Source: Pseudomonadota bacterium (GTDB lineage Bacteria; Pseudomonadota; Gammaproteobacteria; Steroidobacterales; JBCBZW01). Taken from it: DNA of 53,079 nucleotides. Below the pieces are notes generated by a model that did not search any database, was not told where the DNA came from, and was given only the letters and a program-made list of their open reading frames with translations. The DNA lies in contig JBCCWS010000041.1 of assembly GCA_039193195.1 (NCBI GenBank), positions 1 to 53,079 on the forward strand, in the 5' to 3' direction. Positions 36,875-46,400 of the stretch are shown piece after piece. Positions within the stretch are counted from its first letter, which is position 1; each line of letters opens with the position of its first letter. Made by a program: the position numbers and the translations under genes.

Positions 36875-38257
36875 ATGTTGAAGTCACGTTCCCGCCGTCC
36901 CCTCGGCACACCGGGATGCTCGATGCTGGCGCTCATCGCTGGCCTCAGCTTCGGCCTCGGCGCTGCAGGAGATGAAACCTGCATGTCCCCCTACATGGCG
37001 AAAATCGTGGGCCAAGAGGACTTTGTCTACATTTGGACCGTGGGCGTCGAAGGCATGGGCGACGGCGAGGACAAGCTCGTCACCATCGACGCACACCCGG
37101 ATTCGCCCACCTACGGCAAGGTGGTCGCGAGCCTCTCCGTAGGCGGGCGCTTCGAGGCCCACCACAGCGGCTTCACCGACGATCGCCGCTTCCTGTGGGC
37201 CGCCGGCCTCGACAGCAGCCACATTTTTATTTTCGACGTGCACACCAATCCCGCCGAGCCCGAACTGGTCAACACGATCGATAACTTCGTCGAGGCAACG
37301 GGCGGCGTGGTGGGACCGCACACGAACTATGCGACGCCGGGGCGCATGCTGATCAGCGGTCTATCCAACGCGCAGGACCACGGCGGCCGCACGGCACTCG
37401 TCGAGTACTCGAACGCCGGTGACTACATCGCCACCTACTGGATCCCCGCCGCCGACAACCTCTACGGCGCCGAGCAAACCGGCAAATTCGCAGACGGCTA
37501 CGGCTACGACGTGCGGGCCCTGCCCCGGCGCAACGCCCTCATCACCTCGTCGTTTACGGGCTGGAGCAACTACATGACTCCGCTAGGCGACATCATGGCC
37601 AACCCCGATGCAATGGCCGCCTTCGGCAACACGGTGGTGATCTGGGACTTGCACACCCGCCAGCCGAAAACCGTACTTGACGTGCCCGGCGCCCCCTTGG
37701 AGATCCGCTGTGCCTGGGGCTCGGACCATGACTACTGCTTTACGACCACGGCCCTCACCTCGAAGATCTGGCTGATTCACGCGGACACGAAGGGCACCTG
37801 GTCAACCACCGAGGTCGGCACGATCGCCGATCCCTCGAAGATCCCCCTCCCCGTGGACATCTCCATCGCGGCCGACGACTCGTTGCTTTGGGTGAACACC
37901 TGGAACGACGGTACCACCCGCGCCTTCGACATCTCCGACCCCTTTAAACCTGAACAGGTCTACGAGAAGAAGCTCGGCGCCCAGGTCAACATGCTGTCGC
38001 AAAGCTGGGACGGCGAGCGCATCTACTTCACCTCCTCGCTGCTCGCCAAGTGGGACAAGGTGGATGCGCCAGACGGTGAGGACCTGCAGTACTTCAAAGC
38101 CTTCCAGTGGAACGGCAAGGCGCTGGAGCCGACCTTCGCCATCGACTTCCACGCCGAAGGCTTGGGCAGCCCTCACCAGATGCGCTTCGGCGCCTACGCC
38201 CTCTACGGTCAGGAACGACCCGCGCCCGCACCGGCGAGCGCTCGGGTGCAACCCTGA
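36875..38257 (+). CDS. mtoX: methanethiol oxidase / selenium-binding protein (SBP56) family
   Basis: 460 residues with a signal peptide (SMLALIAGLSFGLGAAG). The conserved family start is CMSPYMAKIVGQEDFVYIWT near residues 36-55, then FEAHHSGF, RALPRRNALITSSFTGW, LEIRCAWG, and GLGSPHQMRFG near the end; the whole protein is a propeller. The SBP56 family includes bacterial MtoX, a copper enzyme that oxidises methanethiol to formaldehyde, hydrogen sulfide and hydrogen peroxide. In Hyphomicrobium, mtoX is followed by a SCO gene, and the same pair is seen here; MauG is absent from the window. GGGAG precedes the ATG. Confidence 0.88.
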   Translation: MLKSRSRRPLGTPGCSMLALIAGLSFGLGAAGDETCMSPYMAKIVGQEDFVYIWTVGVEGMGDGEDKLVTIDAHPDSPTYGKVVASLSVGGRFEAHHSGFTDDRRFLWAAGLDSSHIFIFDVHTNPAEPELVNTIDNFVEATGGVVGPHTNYATPGRMLISGLSNAQDHGGRTALVEYSNAGDYIATYWIPAADNLYGAEQTGKFADGYGYDVRALPRRNALITSSFTGWSNYMTPLGDIMANPDAMAAFGNTVVIWDLHTRQPKTVLDVPGAPLEIRCAWGSDHDYCFTTTALTSKIWLIHADTKGTWSTTEVGTIADPSKIPLPVDISIAADDSLLWVNTWNDGTTRAFDISDPFKPEQVYEKKLGAQVNMLSQSWDGERIYFTSSLLAKWDKVDAPDGEDLQYFKAFQWNGKALEPTFAIDFHAEGLGSPHQMRFGAYALYGQERPAPAPASARVQP

Positions 38258-39012
38258 GCACGCCGGCGGACGGTCGACGACGCAGGACCGCCCTCGCCGC
38301 GCTACTGCCGTGCACGCTGCTGTCAGCGGGGATTGGCGGGGCTGAGGAGAGAGCCGAGAATCACCATCGCCTGCACCTGCAGCGCCAGGCGCCCCAGGTG
38401 CAGGCACCTGGCTACGGCAAGCTAGCGTTTGACGCCCCCGCGCCAGGCTCCTACCGGCTGCCCGCCCTCGGGCCGGCAGCCGATGGCCACGTGCTGCGCA
38501 GCGACGGCAGCCCCGCACGCCTACACGAGCTGATGGGCGATCGCCTGACGGTGCTGAGCTTCATCTACACGCGCTGCCCAGACCCGAACGGCTGCCCCCT
38601 CGCCACCCACGTGCTCAAGCGCCTGCGCCGGGAAGTGAGTGAGCGCGACGCCCTGGCCGGCAAAGTGCGCTTCCTAACCCTGAGCTTCGACCCCGCCTGG
38701 GATACGCCACAGGTCATGCGCACCTACGCAGCCCAGGTGGCACCCGAGCCCCAGGGAGAGGCAGGGACGCCGTGGTTCTTCCTGACCTCGGCCTCACGGG
38801 AGGCGCTAACACCCATCCTCGAAGCCTACGACCAGACCGTGATCGAAAGCGTGGACGAGCACGGTGCCTCGCTCGGCAGCTACTCGCACATTCTGCGCGT
38901 CTACCTGATCGATCGACGCCAGCGGCTACGCAACATCTACAACGTTGGCTTTCTCCATCCCGACATATTAGCGGCAGACCTACTCACGCTATTGAGCGAA
39001 GAGAAAGGCTGA
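38254..39012 (+). CDS. SCO1/SenC copper chaperone
   Basis: About 252 residues. A Tat- or Sec-type signal (RRRRTALAALLPCTLLSAG) is followed by a thioredoxin-fold SCO domain with FIYTRCPDPNGCPLA, where the two copper cysteines are spaced CX5C rather than the usual CX3C, and SYSHILRVYLID with the copper His. It follows mtoX directly. No ATG, GTG or TTG is available near the expected start; a CTG at 38254 overlaps the mtoX stop by four bases (CTGA) and fits coupled initiation. A GTG at 38107 inside mtoX is the fallback. It should load copper into MtoX. Confidence 0.85.
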   Translation: MSTPADGRRRRTALAALLPCTLLSAGIGGAEERAENHHRLHLQRQAPQVQAPGYGKLAFDAPAPGSYRLPALGPAADGHVLRSDGSPARLHELMGDRLTVLSFIYTRCPDPNGCPLATHVLKRLRREVSERDALAGKVRFLTLSFDPAWDTPQVMRTYAAQVAPEPQGEAGTPWFFLTSASREALTPILEAYDQTVIESVDEHGASLGSYSHILRVYLIDRRQRLRNIYNVGFLHPDILAADLLTLLSEEKG

Positions 39013-39127
39013 GCCCGGCTCGCTCCGCGAGCGCTGCCACGGTGACGGCCAGCCAGCCACGGCTATACACGGGCCAGCTCACGCTGCCTAGGCGGCGCTC
39101 TCCGCTCGTGCGCCTTTCCCTCAATCC

Positions 39128-39158
39128 TTGACCTCAAGCAAACTTGAGGTCTGAGACT
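39128..39158 (+). promoter_or_regulatory. SoxR operator within the promoter of the MFS gene
   Basis: CCTCAAGCAAACTTGAGG at 39132-39149 is a perfect 7+7 dyad identical in both arms to the SoxR box of soxS. It lies between a -35 TTGACC (39128-39133) and a -10 GAGACT (39153-39158) spaced 19 bp, the long spacing that SoxR and other MerR activators require. The MFS gene begins 27 bases downstream of the -10. SoxR itself is not in the window. Confidence 0.85.
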
Positions 39159-39184
39159 GTGGGAAACACCGAGAGGATCCCACC

Positions 39185-40645
39185 ATGAGTTCAGGTCACG
39201 CCCAGGACGAAGCGGCGAACGCCACCCAGGAGCGCCTGCTCGCCCCGGCCTACCGTCGGGCCACCCTCGGCATCGTCGTCCTCACCTCCTTAGTAGCCTT
39301 CGAGTCGATGGCGGTGGCCACCGCCATGCCGATCGCGGCGACCCAGCTCGATGCGCTCTCCTGGTACGCGCTGGCCTTCGCAAGCACCCTCGCCGCAAGC
39401 GCCGTCGGAATTGCCATCGCGGGTATCTGGAGTGACGCACGGGGGCCGAGCGCACCCACCTGGTGCGCGATCGGCGCGCTGGTGCTGGGGTCAGCACTGG
39501 CCGGCCTTGCGGATCACCTCACCCTGCTGTTGGTCGGTCGGGTGGTACAGGGGCTCGCCGTCGGGGCCATCGGCGTAACCCTGTACGTGCTCGCGGCCTC
39601 CTCCTACCCAGCCTCCATGCATGGCCGCGTCCTGTCCGCCATGTCCACGGCCTGGGTGCTGCCTGCCCTGATCGGGCCAGCAATAAGTGGACTGATCGTC
39701 GGTACGCTCGGCTGGCGCTGGGTGTTTCTGCTGGTGGCCTTGGCTAGCGCACCGGCGGCAATGCTGCTCGCACCGATCCTAAAGTCAAGCGAGGCAAGGC
39801 GCGGTCAGCTAGCTCCGCGGGCCGGGTCTCGGGTCGGATGGTCGATCGTGGCGGCAGGCGGCCTGGCCCTCACCCACGCCAGCGGCCACAGCGCCGGCGC
39901 GTCGAGTCAGGCCTTGAGTCTCGTCATGGGACTAGGATTGCTCGCGCTCGGTGCACGGGCGCTCCTCCCTGCGGGCACGTTGCGCCTCGCCCGGGGATTG
40001 CCGAGCGTCGTCGCGGTGCGTGCCCTCGCCGCGGCAGCCTTTTTCTCTGCCGAGGCCTTCGTGCCGCTGCTGTTGATCGAGCGTTACGCCTTCAGCGCAG
40101 GGTTGGCAGGCCTCAGCCTCACAGGTGCTGCTCTAGGCTGGGCGAGCGGTGCCCATTGGTACAGCCGCGGGCGCCAGGAACGCGATCCGCGTGGGGTGCT
40201 CCATCTGGGCGCGTTCATCATGTTCACGGGGCTGCTGCTGATCGTGGCCGTGCTGGCCTTCGCGCTACCACCCACGCTGGTGATCGTCGCGTGGTCGATC
40301 ATGGGCCTCGGCATAGGCATGCAGCGGCCAGCACTCGGCGTGCTGCTGATCCGTCTGGCCCCGCCCGGCGCCATCGGTGCGAGCGCATCCGCGCTGCAGA
40401 TGGGGGATGCGATCGCCATCGCAGCAACGCTCGCCATCACGGGGGGTGCGTTCGCCGCACTGCACGACACCACCGCAGGACTCGCCTACGGTCTCGTCTT
40501 CGCCGTCAGCATGGGGCTGCTGGCCATCGCCGCAGTCGGTGCAGAACGGGTGCTGGCACCGCGTGGCACCCGAAAATCGCGTTCGCCCAGCGTGACCGGC
40601 GCTGACTCCAAGATCCCCTCGGATCAGGCGTTGCCCGGCAGGTGA
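39185..40645 (+). CDS. MFS transporter, probable drug or redox-dye exporter
   Basis: 486 residues with about 14 membrane helices. LLVGRVVQGLAVGAIGVTLYVLAASSYP near residues 115-142 contains the motif-C-like GxxxG region of drug antiporters, and IWSDARGPSAPTW is the loop 2-3 motif A. It starts at an ATG with AGAGGA upstream. A SoxR box just upstream predicts induction by redox-cycling compounds, as for the SoxR-controlled efflux pumps of pseudomonads. The cargo is inferred from that control. Confidence 0.88.
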   Translation: MSSGHAQDEAANATQERLLAPAYRRATLGIVVLTSLVAFESMAVATAMPIAATQLDALSWYALAFASTLAASAVGIAIAGIWSDARGPSAPTWCAIGALVLGSALAGLADHLTLLLVGRVVQGLAVGAIGVTLYVLAASSYPASMHGRVLSAMSTAWVLPALIGPAISGLIVGTLGWRWVFLLVALASAPAAMLLAPILKSSEARRGQLAPRAGSRVGWSIVAAGGLALTHASGHSAGASSQALSLVMGLGLLALGARALLPAGTLRLARGLPSVVAVRALAAAAFFSAEAFVPLLLIERYAFSAGLAGLSLTGAALGWASGAHWYSRGRQERDPRGVLHLGAFIMFTGLLLIVAVLAFALPPTLVIVAWSIMGLGIGMQRPALGVLLIRLAPPGAIGASASALQMGDAIAIAATLAITGGAFAALHDTTAGLAYGLVFAVSMGLLAIAAVGAERVLAPRGTRKSRSPSVTGADSKIPSDQALPGR

Positions 40646-40818
40646 GGTCACGAGCAGCGAATGCCCATCGCACGCGCTTTCCTGACACGCTAGACTGCAA
40701 TTGCCATAAAGAAGTCGTGCTACCGGGGACATGAGTGAGCGCCGTGCCGTCCGTGTACGGTCGCCGCCCGTATCGCTGCGACGCACAACACTCTCGTTAG
40801 GGATTAGGGGGAAACTAC

Positions 40819-41922
40819 ATGAAAGCAACCCATTGGCTGGCGCTCGTGGCCAGTGCGTCGATGTGCTCATCGGTCGCGCTCGCCCAGGACAGCTTCGACA
40901 GCGACAACGACGGATTCGACGACAACAGCGACAACTGCACGCTGGTCGCGAACCCGGATCAACGTGACACCAACGGCGATGGCTTCGGCAACGTATGCGA
41001 CGCCGACCTGAACAATAACGACCTCGTCGACCGCCCGGACTTTGTGATCCTGCGCCAGAGCATCGGCGATCAGGAAAAGGACTTGGACGCCGACCTAAAC
41101 GGTGACGATCGGGTCGGTCGCGAGGACTTCTTCATTCTGCGCGACAGCTTCGGTCAGAAGCCCGGGCCCACCGGCGCTCACCCGGATATCCCCGCGTGCA
41201 ACTGCTACTTCTCCGGCGACTGCGTCGGCAACGATCAGTTCTGCGACTGGGGCCCCGCAGGCTTTACGGTCGAGGACATCTGCTGGTGGCGTGATCCGAA
41301 GCCCACCCAGGCCGGCAACGGCTGCTCCACGGAGTACGAGGGCCCTTGGGGACCGATCTGCGACGGCTTCTGCACCAACTCCAACTTCGGCTCATCCGTA
41401 GGGCATGAGGACCCTGCCATGCTGACCGAAGCGGTCGAGCTGTGGGCGGGCGCGATGCTCAAGCCCGCCCGCGGCGGCGGCGGCCCCGTCGACGATGCCC
41501 TCGCAACCCAAGCGCGGGCCGTCGGTTTCCTATCGGAGTACTCATCGGAGATCGTAGGTCGCAACACGGCGGACTTGCTCGGCCTCGCCTCGAGCACCAA
41601 GTTCTACGACTACTTCTGCCACTTCGAGCACCATCCCAACGAGGCAGGAGAGGTGGTAAACCTAAAGGGTGATAGCTGCCGCCTCAGTGCCGCCCGCATC
41701 GCCATCGACGCGCTGACCACGGAGATGCGCTCCCCTGGGCAGGGTGCGCCGATGATCCAGCAGATCGCGGACGTGTGCCCTGAGTGGCAGACCATGTACG
41801 CCCCGCGCTGCCCGAGCGGGCCGCAAGCACTGGCTTGCGTGCAGGAGACGGTGGAAGCCTTGGCTCGCTTCTTGACCACGCCGCGTGCGCCGGTTCAGCG
41901 CTCGATTCTCGATTACCTGTAA
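40819..41922 (+). CDS. secreted protein with calcium-binding (TSP3/dockerin-like) repeats
   Basis: 367 residues. A signal peptide ending SVALAQ is followed by aspartate-rich repeats: DSDNDGFDDNSDNC and DTNGDGFGNVCD match thrombospondin type 3 repeats, and DLNNNDLVDRPDFVILRQSIG and DLNGDDRVGREDFFILRDSFG match dockerin-like EF-hand motifs. From about residue 125 a Cys-rich region (CNCYFSGDC, NDQFCDWG, NGCSTEYEG) and a helical C-terminal part of unknown fold follow. Export and calcium binding are well supported; the role is unknown. AGGGGGAAAC precedes the ATG, and a terminator follows. Confidence 0.8.
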   Translation: MKATHWLALVASASMCSSVALAQDSFDSDNDGFDDNSDNCTLVANPDQRDTNGDGFGNVCDADLNNNDLVDRPDFVILRQSIGDQEKDLDADLNGDDRVGREDFFILRDSFGQKPGPTGAHPDIPACNCYFSGDCVGNDQFCDWGPAGFTVEDICWWRDPKPTQAGNGCSTEYEGPWGPICDGFCTNSNFGSSVGHEDPAMLTEAVELWAGAMLKPARGGGGPVDDALATQARAVGFLSEYSSEIVGRNTADLLGLASSTKFYDYFCHFEHHPNEAGEVVNLKGDSCRLSAARIAIDALTTEMRSPGQGAPMIQQIADVCPEWQTMYAPRCPSGPQALACVQETVEALARFLTTPRAPVQRSILDYL

Positions 41923-41930
41923 TCGGTCTT

Positions 41931-41983
41931 AGGGGGCCGGCAGCCGCTCATCGCCGGTTGCTGGCCCTCCGTCACACTTTTTC
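41931..41983 (+). terminator. intrinsic terminator
   Basis: An imperfect GC-rich stem (agggggccggcagccg with cggttgctggccctcc, with a few G-T pairs) is followed within about 8 bases by ACTTTTTC. It lies just after the calcium-repeat gene and should separate it from the sigma factor gene. Confidence 0.6.
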
Positions 41984-42093
41984 ACCCGATCCGCCGAGCG
42001 GCATGCGAAAACGGCGCTCCTCAGCTCACCTCCCCCAAGGGAACCGCTATCACTGGTGCGGTTTTCGGTGGAGGACGCTCAGAGGGCCCCAAG

Positions 42094-42765
42094 TTGCACG
42101 CCGCCAGCCTCGACAGTTATCCGTTTCGATCGCCATTGACGGCCGTGCATCGCGCGGCGCGGGTAAGTCACGTCCAAAAGAGCAGAACGACGGCTAAGAA
42201 ATCTGATCTAGAGCGCCGCATCGCAGCGCTAGTCGCCGATTACCGACAGGGCGACTCAACGGCTGCTGGCAAAATCGTCGCCCACATGCAGCCAGCCCTG
42301 TGGGCGAAGATCCATGCGCGAGTGCCATCCCCTCTCGTAGACGATGCCTATCAAGAAAGTTGGCTGCGGTTTTTCAGGGGCTTAGACACAGACGTTAACC
42401 CTGATAGCTACATCGCCTGGTTCCTAGGCATCGCGAGGATCGTGGCCCTCGAGATGATGCGGGCGGAGCATCGCGAGGCGCCGCTGCCCGAAGATGCAGA
42501 CGATCGCTATCAGGACGAGACCCCGACACCCTCTCGATTGGCCGAGGCTTCTCAGCTGCGTGCTGCCATCTTCGAGTGCCTCGGCAAGATTCCCGAACGC
42601 TACGGGCGACTGCTGGTCGGCCACGTCCGCGGCGAACCCCGCGAGCGCTTGTGCGAAGAACTCAATCTCTCCATGGAGAACTTCGGCAAGCTCCTTTACC
42701 GCGCACGCAAGTCGCTGCAACAGTGCTTGGGTCCGCTCTCACGTTTCTTCGACGAGGACGAGTGA
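42094..42765 (+). CDS. ECF-type RNA polymerase sigma factor
   Basis: 223 residues. Region 2 is visible as DDAYQESWLRFFRGL then YIAWFLGIARIVALEMMRAEHR near residues 85-130, and region 4 as CLGKIPERYGRLLVGHVRGEPRERLCEELNLSMENFGKLLYRARKSL near 165-210. There is no sigma 1.1 or 3 domain, so it is an ECF type. The start is a TTG at 42094 preceded by AGAGGG; a GTG at 42145 is possible. It is followed after 10 bp by a membrane protein that looks like its anti-sigma factor and is convergent with the CHAT gene. The regulon is unknown. Confidence 0.87.
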   Translation: MHAASLDSYPFRSPLTAVHRAARVSHVQKSRTTAKKSDLERRIAALVADYRQGDSTAAGKIVAHMQPALWAKIHARVPSPLVDDAYQESWLRFFRGLDTDVNPDSYIAWFLGIARIVALEMMRAEHREAPLPEDADDRYQDETPTPSRLAEASQLRAAIFECLGKIPERYGRLLVGHVRGEPRERLCEELNLSMENFGKLLYRARKSLQQCLGPLSRFFDEDE

Positions 42766-42775
42766 GGGTGCGCTA

Positions 42776-43411
42776 ATGAATCGAGACTACATCATCGACA
42801 ACGACATCGTAGGGCGCTATGTCGCCGGCACTCTTTCCGAAGGCGAGTCCGAGGCCTTCGAGCTGGCGTACTTCAACGACGAGGAGCTCGCCGCCATGGT
42901 GCTTACCGAACAGCGCCTAAGGTTTGCTTTAGCGCCGCACAAGAATGGTGCGGTAACTGCGTTCCCGCACTGGAGCAGCCGCCGCAGCCTGCTAACTCGA
43001 GTCGCCGCGATGGCCGCCGTCGTCCTGCCCACCGCCTGGCTCCTTAGCACATGGCAGAGCTACGAGGGAAGTTCACCGAGAGTCTTTACGCAAGTGCTCA
43101 CCCTGCACTCAGTCAGGGGCGTGGGCGGCGGACCGAGCCTGCCGGCGTCGACAGACTCAAACGCCATGGTCGCCCTGCACATCGACGCTAGCCAAGTACC
43201 CAAGACAGCGCGCAGCGCCGTGCTGATCCCCGACGGCCTCAGCGCCCAGCCCCTGGCGAGCTTCGAGCAACAGCAAATCGATCAGAGCAATGGGCTCATC
43301 ATCCAAGTGCCTGCGATCCAACTGCCCCCGGGAACCTACGTCCTCGAGCTGCGCGACAGCGACGGAGCGCCGGCGCGAAGCTTACCCTTCCGAATCACCC
43401 TGCCTGATTAG
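42776..43411 (+). CDS. putative membrane anti-sigma factor
   Basis: 211 residues. The N-terminal 50 residues include DIVGRYVAGTLSEGESEAFELAYFNDEELA, resembling the anti-sigma helical domain without the zinc Cys/His. One membrane helix lies near 76-95 (RVAAMAAVVLPTAWLLSTW), and a periplasmic domain of about 115 residues (SNAMVALHIDASQVP, LIIQVPAIQLPPGTYVLELRDSDG) ends the protein. The position right after the sigma gene, the topology and the acidic N-terminus fit an anti-sigma factor. The periplasmic part would be the sensor or protease-sensitive region. Assignment is by position and topology. Confidence 0.7.
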   Translation: MNRDYIIDNDIVGRYVAGTLSEGESEAFELAYFNDEELAAMVLTEQRLRFALAPHKNGAVTAFPHWSSRRSLLTRVAAMAAVVLPTAWLLSTWQSYEGSSPRVFTQVLTLHSVRGVGGGPSLPASTDSNAMVALHIDASQVPKTARSAVLIPDGLSAQPLASFEQQQIDQSNGLIIQVPAIQLPPGTYVLELRDSDGAPARSLPFRITLPD

Positions 43412-43423
43412 TCTCGAATCAGC

Positions 43424-46400
43424 CTATTCGTAGCGGAACAGCTGCACATACTGCCAGGCGGCCATCGCGCCGACATCGTCGGTCGATACCGCAGCTCGCT
43501 GCGCCCGAACCAGCGCCTCGAACGGTGCCTGACCGGTGCCCACTCCGCGGTAAAAGCGCTCCATCAAGGCGTTGTAAGCCACGTCCTCGATCGGCCGCAG
43601 CGCCCCCATCACTTCGAGCGTGCCTAGTTCGAGCAAGGGCCGCACGATCGACAGTGCGTGGGGCAGGCGGTCGCTGTAGGCCGCCGTGTCACAAGCCGCC
43701 AGCACGACCAGCCTCGGCGCCGTCCTACCGTCTGCCTCAAGCGTCTCCAGATCATGCGCTGTGATGGACTCGAGGAGGTCACCCGAGGTATCTCGCTGCA
43801 GCACAAGTCGAGACCGCGAGGGATCGACTAGATCCACTTCGCCATGGCCCGCGTAGTGCAGCAGGTCCGCGCTGAACAGCGCCTGCTCGAAGGTATCTTG
43901 CGTAAGCGACGCGCCCCGATGAAGCGAGACCGCAGCGCCGAGCGCTGTGAAGACCTCCTCTATCACCTGCGCATCGCGAGCCACAGCCGCCAAGGCGATC
44001 GTGCGGTCAGCCTCGGGGTCAGCAAACACATCGACCTGGCTCCAGGTAGGGGCGGCAACGGACCGCTTTGCGTTCGCTCGCAGCTCCACGGCCACATCAA
44101 CGTAAAACTGCTGCACGAGGTAGAGTTCTACTTCGCGATCCCACAGGGCAGGCCAAGGCAGCCCGAACAGGGGACCATCGGGAACGATGTGCACGCGCGC
44201 ATCCGCCCCTAGATCCGAGGTCATTGGGCGAATTAGCGCGTCGTACAACTGTGCGAGCGCTGCCTCACGCCCGCCGGGGACGGGCACCGCACTAGTGCCC
44301 GCCGCGCGCTCTACAAGAGTCTGCCAACTGGCTTGTCCCGTCGCTCGCGATGGGGCTTCGAAGAACACTAGCTTACCGGCAGTGTCGATTCGCCAGCTCA
44401 CGACCGCATTGCCTAACCAGGCGAATATCACAGTGACCTCGTCTTGCCCCCGGCTGCCCTCGGGCGTGGCCGCATCGATGATGGCCTGAACGCTCTCGTT
44501 GCCGAAGCGATCCGGCTGACGGCTTCGCACTAGCGTGGCCAGAGCTTCCTTGTGAGCGCCGCTGCGAATTTGAGCCCGCAGCTGACGTTCATACGCCGTT
44601 CGCTCAGATTGATAGCGCCAACGCCTGATCTCGCGGTCGCCTGCGGTAGGGAGGCTATCCAGCCGTTGCAACAGAATGCGGAGCTCCTTGTCGGCTTGTT
44701 CCGTTTGCCCTAGATTGTCGAAGGTTCGCACCAAGGCCTCACGCGCCATCAGCTCCGAACTCGTCGTCCCGTTTTCCTCGTAAAAGGCCGCAGCCGTCTG
44801 CAGCGGCGAGAGTGCCAGAAGCGGCGACTCGGTCACCATAGCGAGCCCCACCTGTAACTCGACGAACACCTCGTTCAGCCTTGCTTCGTTGGGATCGCCG
44901 GTTTCCCGAACGGCCTCGCGGGCTGCAGCGAAGTCCGCTTGCGCAAGGGCGAGCTTGCCAAGTTGCAATCGACCGCTGCCGCGCACGACGTGCGCTTCAA
45001 CGCGGTACGTCGGCTCGGCGTCATTGGGTAGGTTTCGAAGCGTACAGTCGGCGTACAACTCGAGCATGTTCACTGCATCAGCAAGGGCTGAGATCCCAGC
45101 CCCGAGGATGCAGAGGGTAGCAATCGTTTCCGGCGGTAACGCTGCTTGGCGCGCGTCCTTCAGGGCGTTGACCAGGGCGGCGGAGGCTGCATCGTGATTG
45201 CCAAAGGCACCGAGCGTATTCGCATGCAGGGCCGCGATGCGCGCCTGACGTACCACGTCATGCCCACCGGACAGAGCGGCTTGCGCGTTGGCATAGGCGG
45301 CCACTGCCTCCTCAGATCGAGAGCGACGCAAGGCAGTAGACCCGAGTCGCTCGAAGCCCCGTGCGACGACGATGGGATACTCGCAGCTGGTGGCAACCTC
45401 GAGGGCCGCGTTCAGCGCCTCGAACTGCCTGGCGTCTTGATAGCGCTGCTGCGCGAACAGAATTGAGCCCTCCACCAGGCGCGCCACGCAGGCCAAGGGG
45501 CTGCCGTCCTGTGCCAACGCCGGATACACACTCGCGGCTTGCTCCCGAGCGAGTGAGACTTCCCCATTGCGGTCTAAGGCCATCGCCCCTGCTAGCTCGC
45601 GAACGAGCCGTCCTCGCTCAGTGGTTTCCCGCTCGCAGAGCCAGGCGAGCGTATCGAGTAGGAGGGAGGGGGCGGTTAGGAGCCGCTGCAAGTCACCGAG
45701 GCGCTCGAGTACCGTGCTCCTGTCCCCATGGCAGCTGCCCGCCGGATCGTTCCCGATGGCCTCGAGCAAGCGGCCGTCATCGAGGAGGTCACTCGCCAGT
45801 TCACTGCGCACGAGTTGCCGTACTGCGGGGTCGCGCTGCGCCGCGAGCATCGAAGGCTCGCTGGCGATCTGCCCTACCGTTGCCCGCACGGCAGCACGTG
45901 CCTCGCGCGCAGTTTCCAGATGACGAAGTCGTCTCTTTGCGGTGCTCTCCCAGTCGTCTTGGCGCGCGTTTGCAAGGTAGGCGCGCCATGCTTCTTCGGC
46001 GGCCATCAACATCCCCATCGATTCGAGGATGAGCGCGCGATTGTAGAGTGTGCGTGGTTCGTTCGGCGCCAGCGCCAGCGCGCGCCCAACGGCGATTAGC
46101 CCCGCCTCATAAGCTCGCCAGTCCGTGTCGTCTCGCCGCGCGCTGTAGTACGCCGCCGCCAGATCGTTCCAATGCCAATCGGACGCCTCGTTGCCCTCTA
46201 GGTGAAGCTCCATCAACGGTGCCGAGCGAGGCCGATCGCTGGGCAGGGACAGAAACCACAGGGCCCACTGGTGATCGTCGAAATCGCCAGATGACGCCTG
46301 GAACGTCCGCAAGCGGGCCTGGCTCGCAACGTCGGGATCCATGATCTCGCCGCAATCGTCTCTCAGGGCATCAGCTAACACGGGGGCACAGGGGATAGCG

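Noticed and set aside
42040-42066. GGAACC followed by TTTTC, an ECF-promoter-like pattern before the sigma gene
   Set aside because: The -10 part and spacing do not fit a standard ECF promoter, so autoregulation is not claimed.
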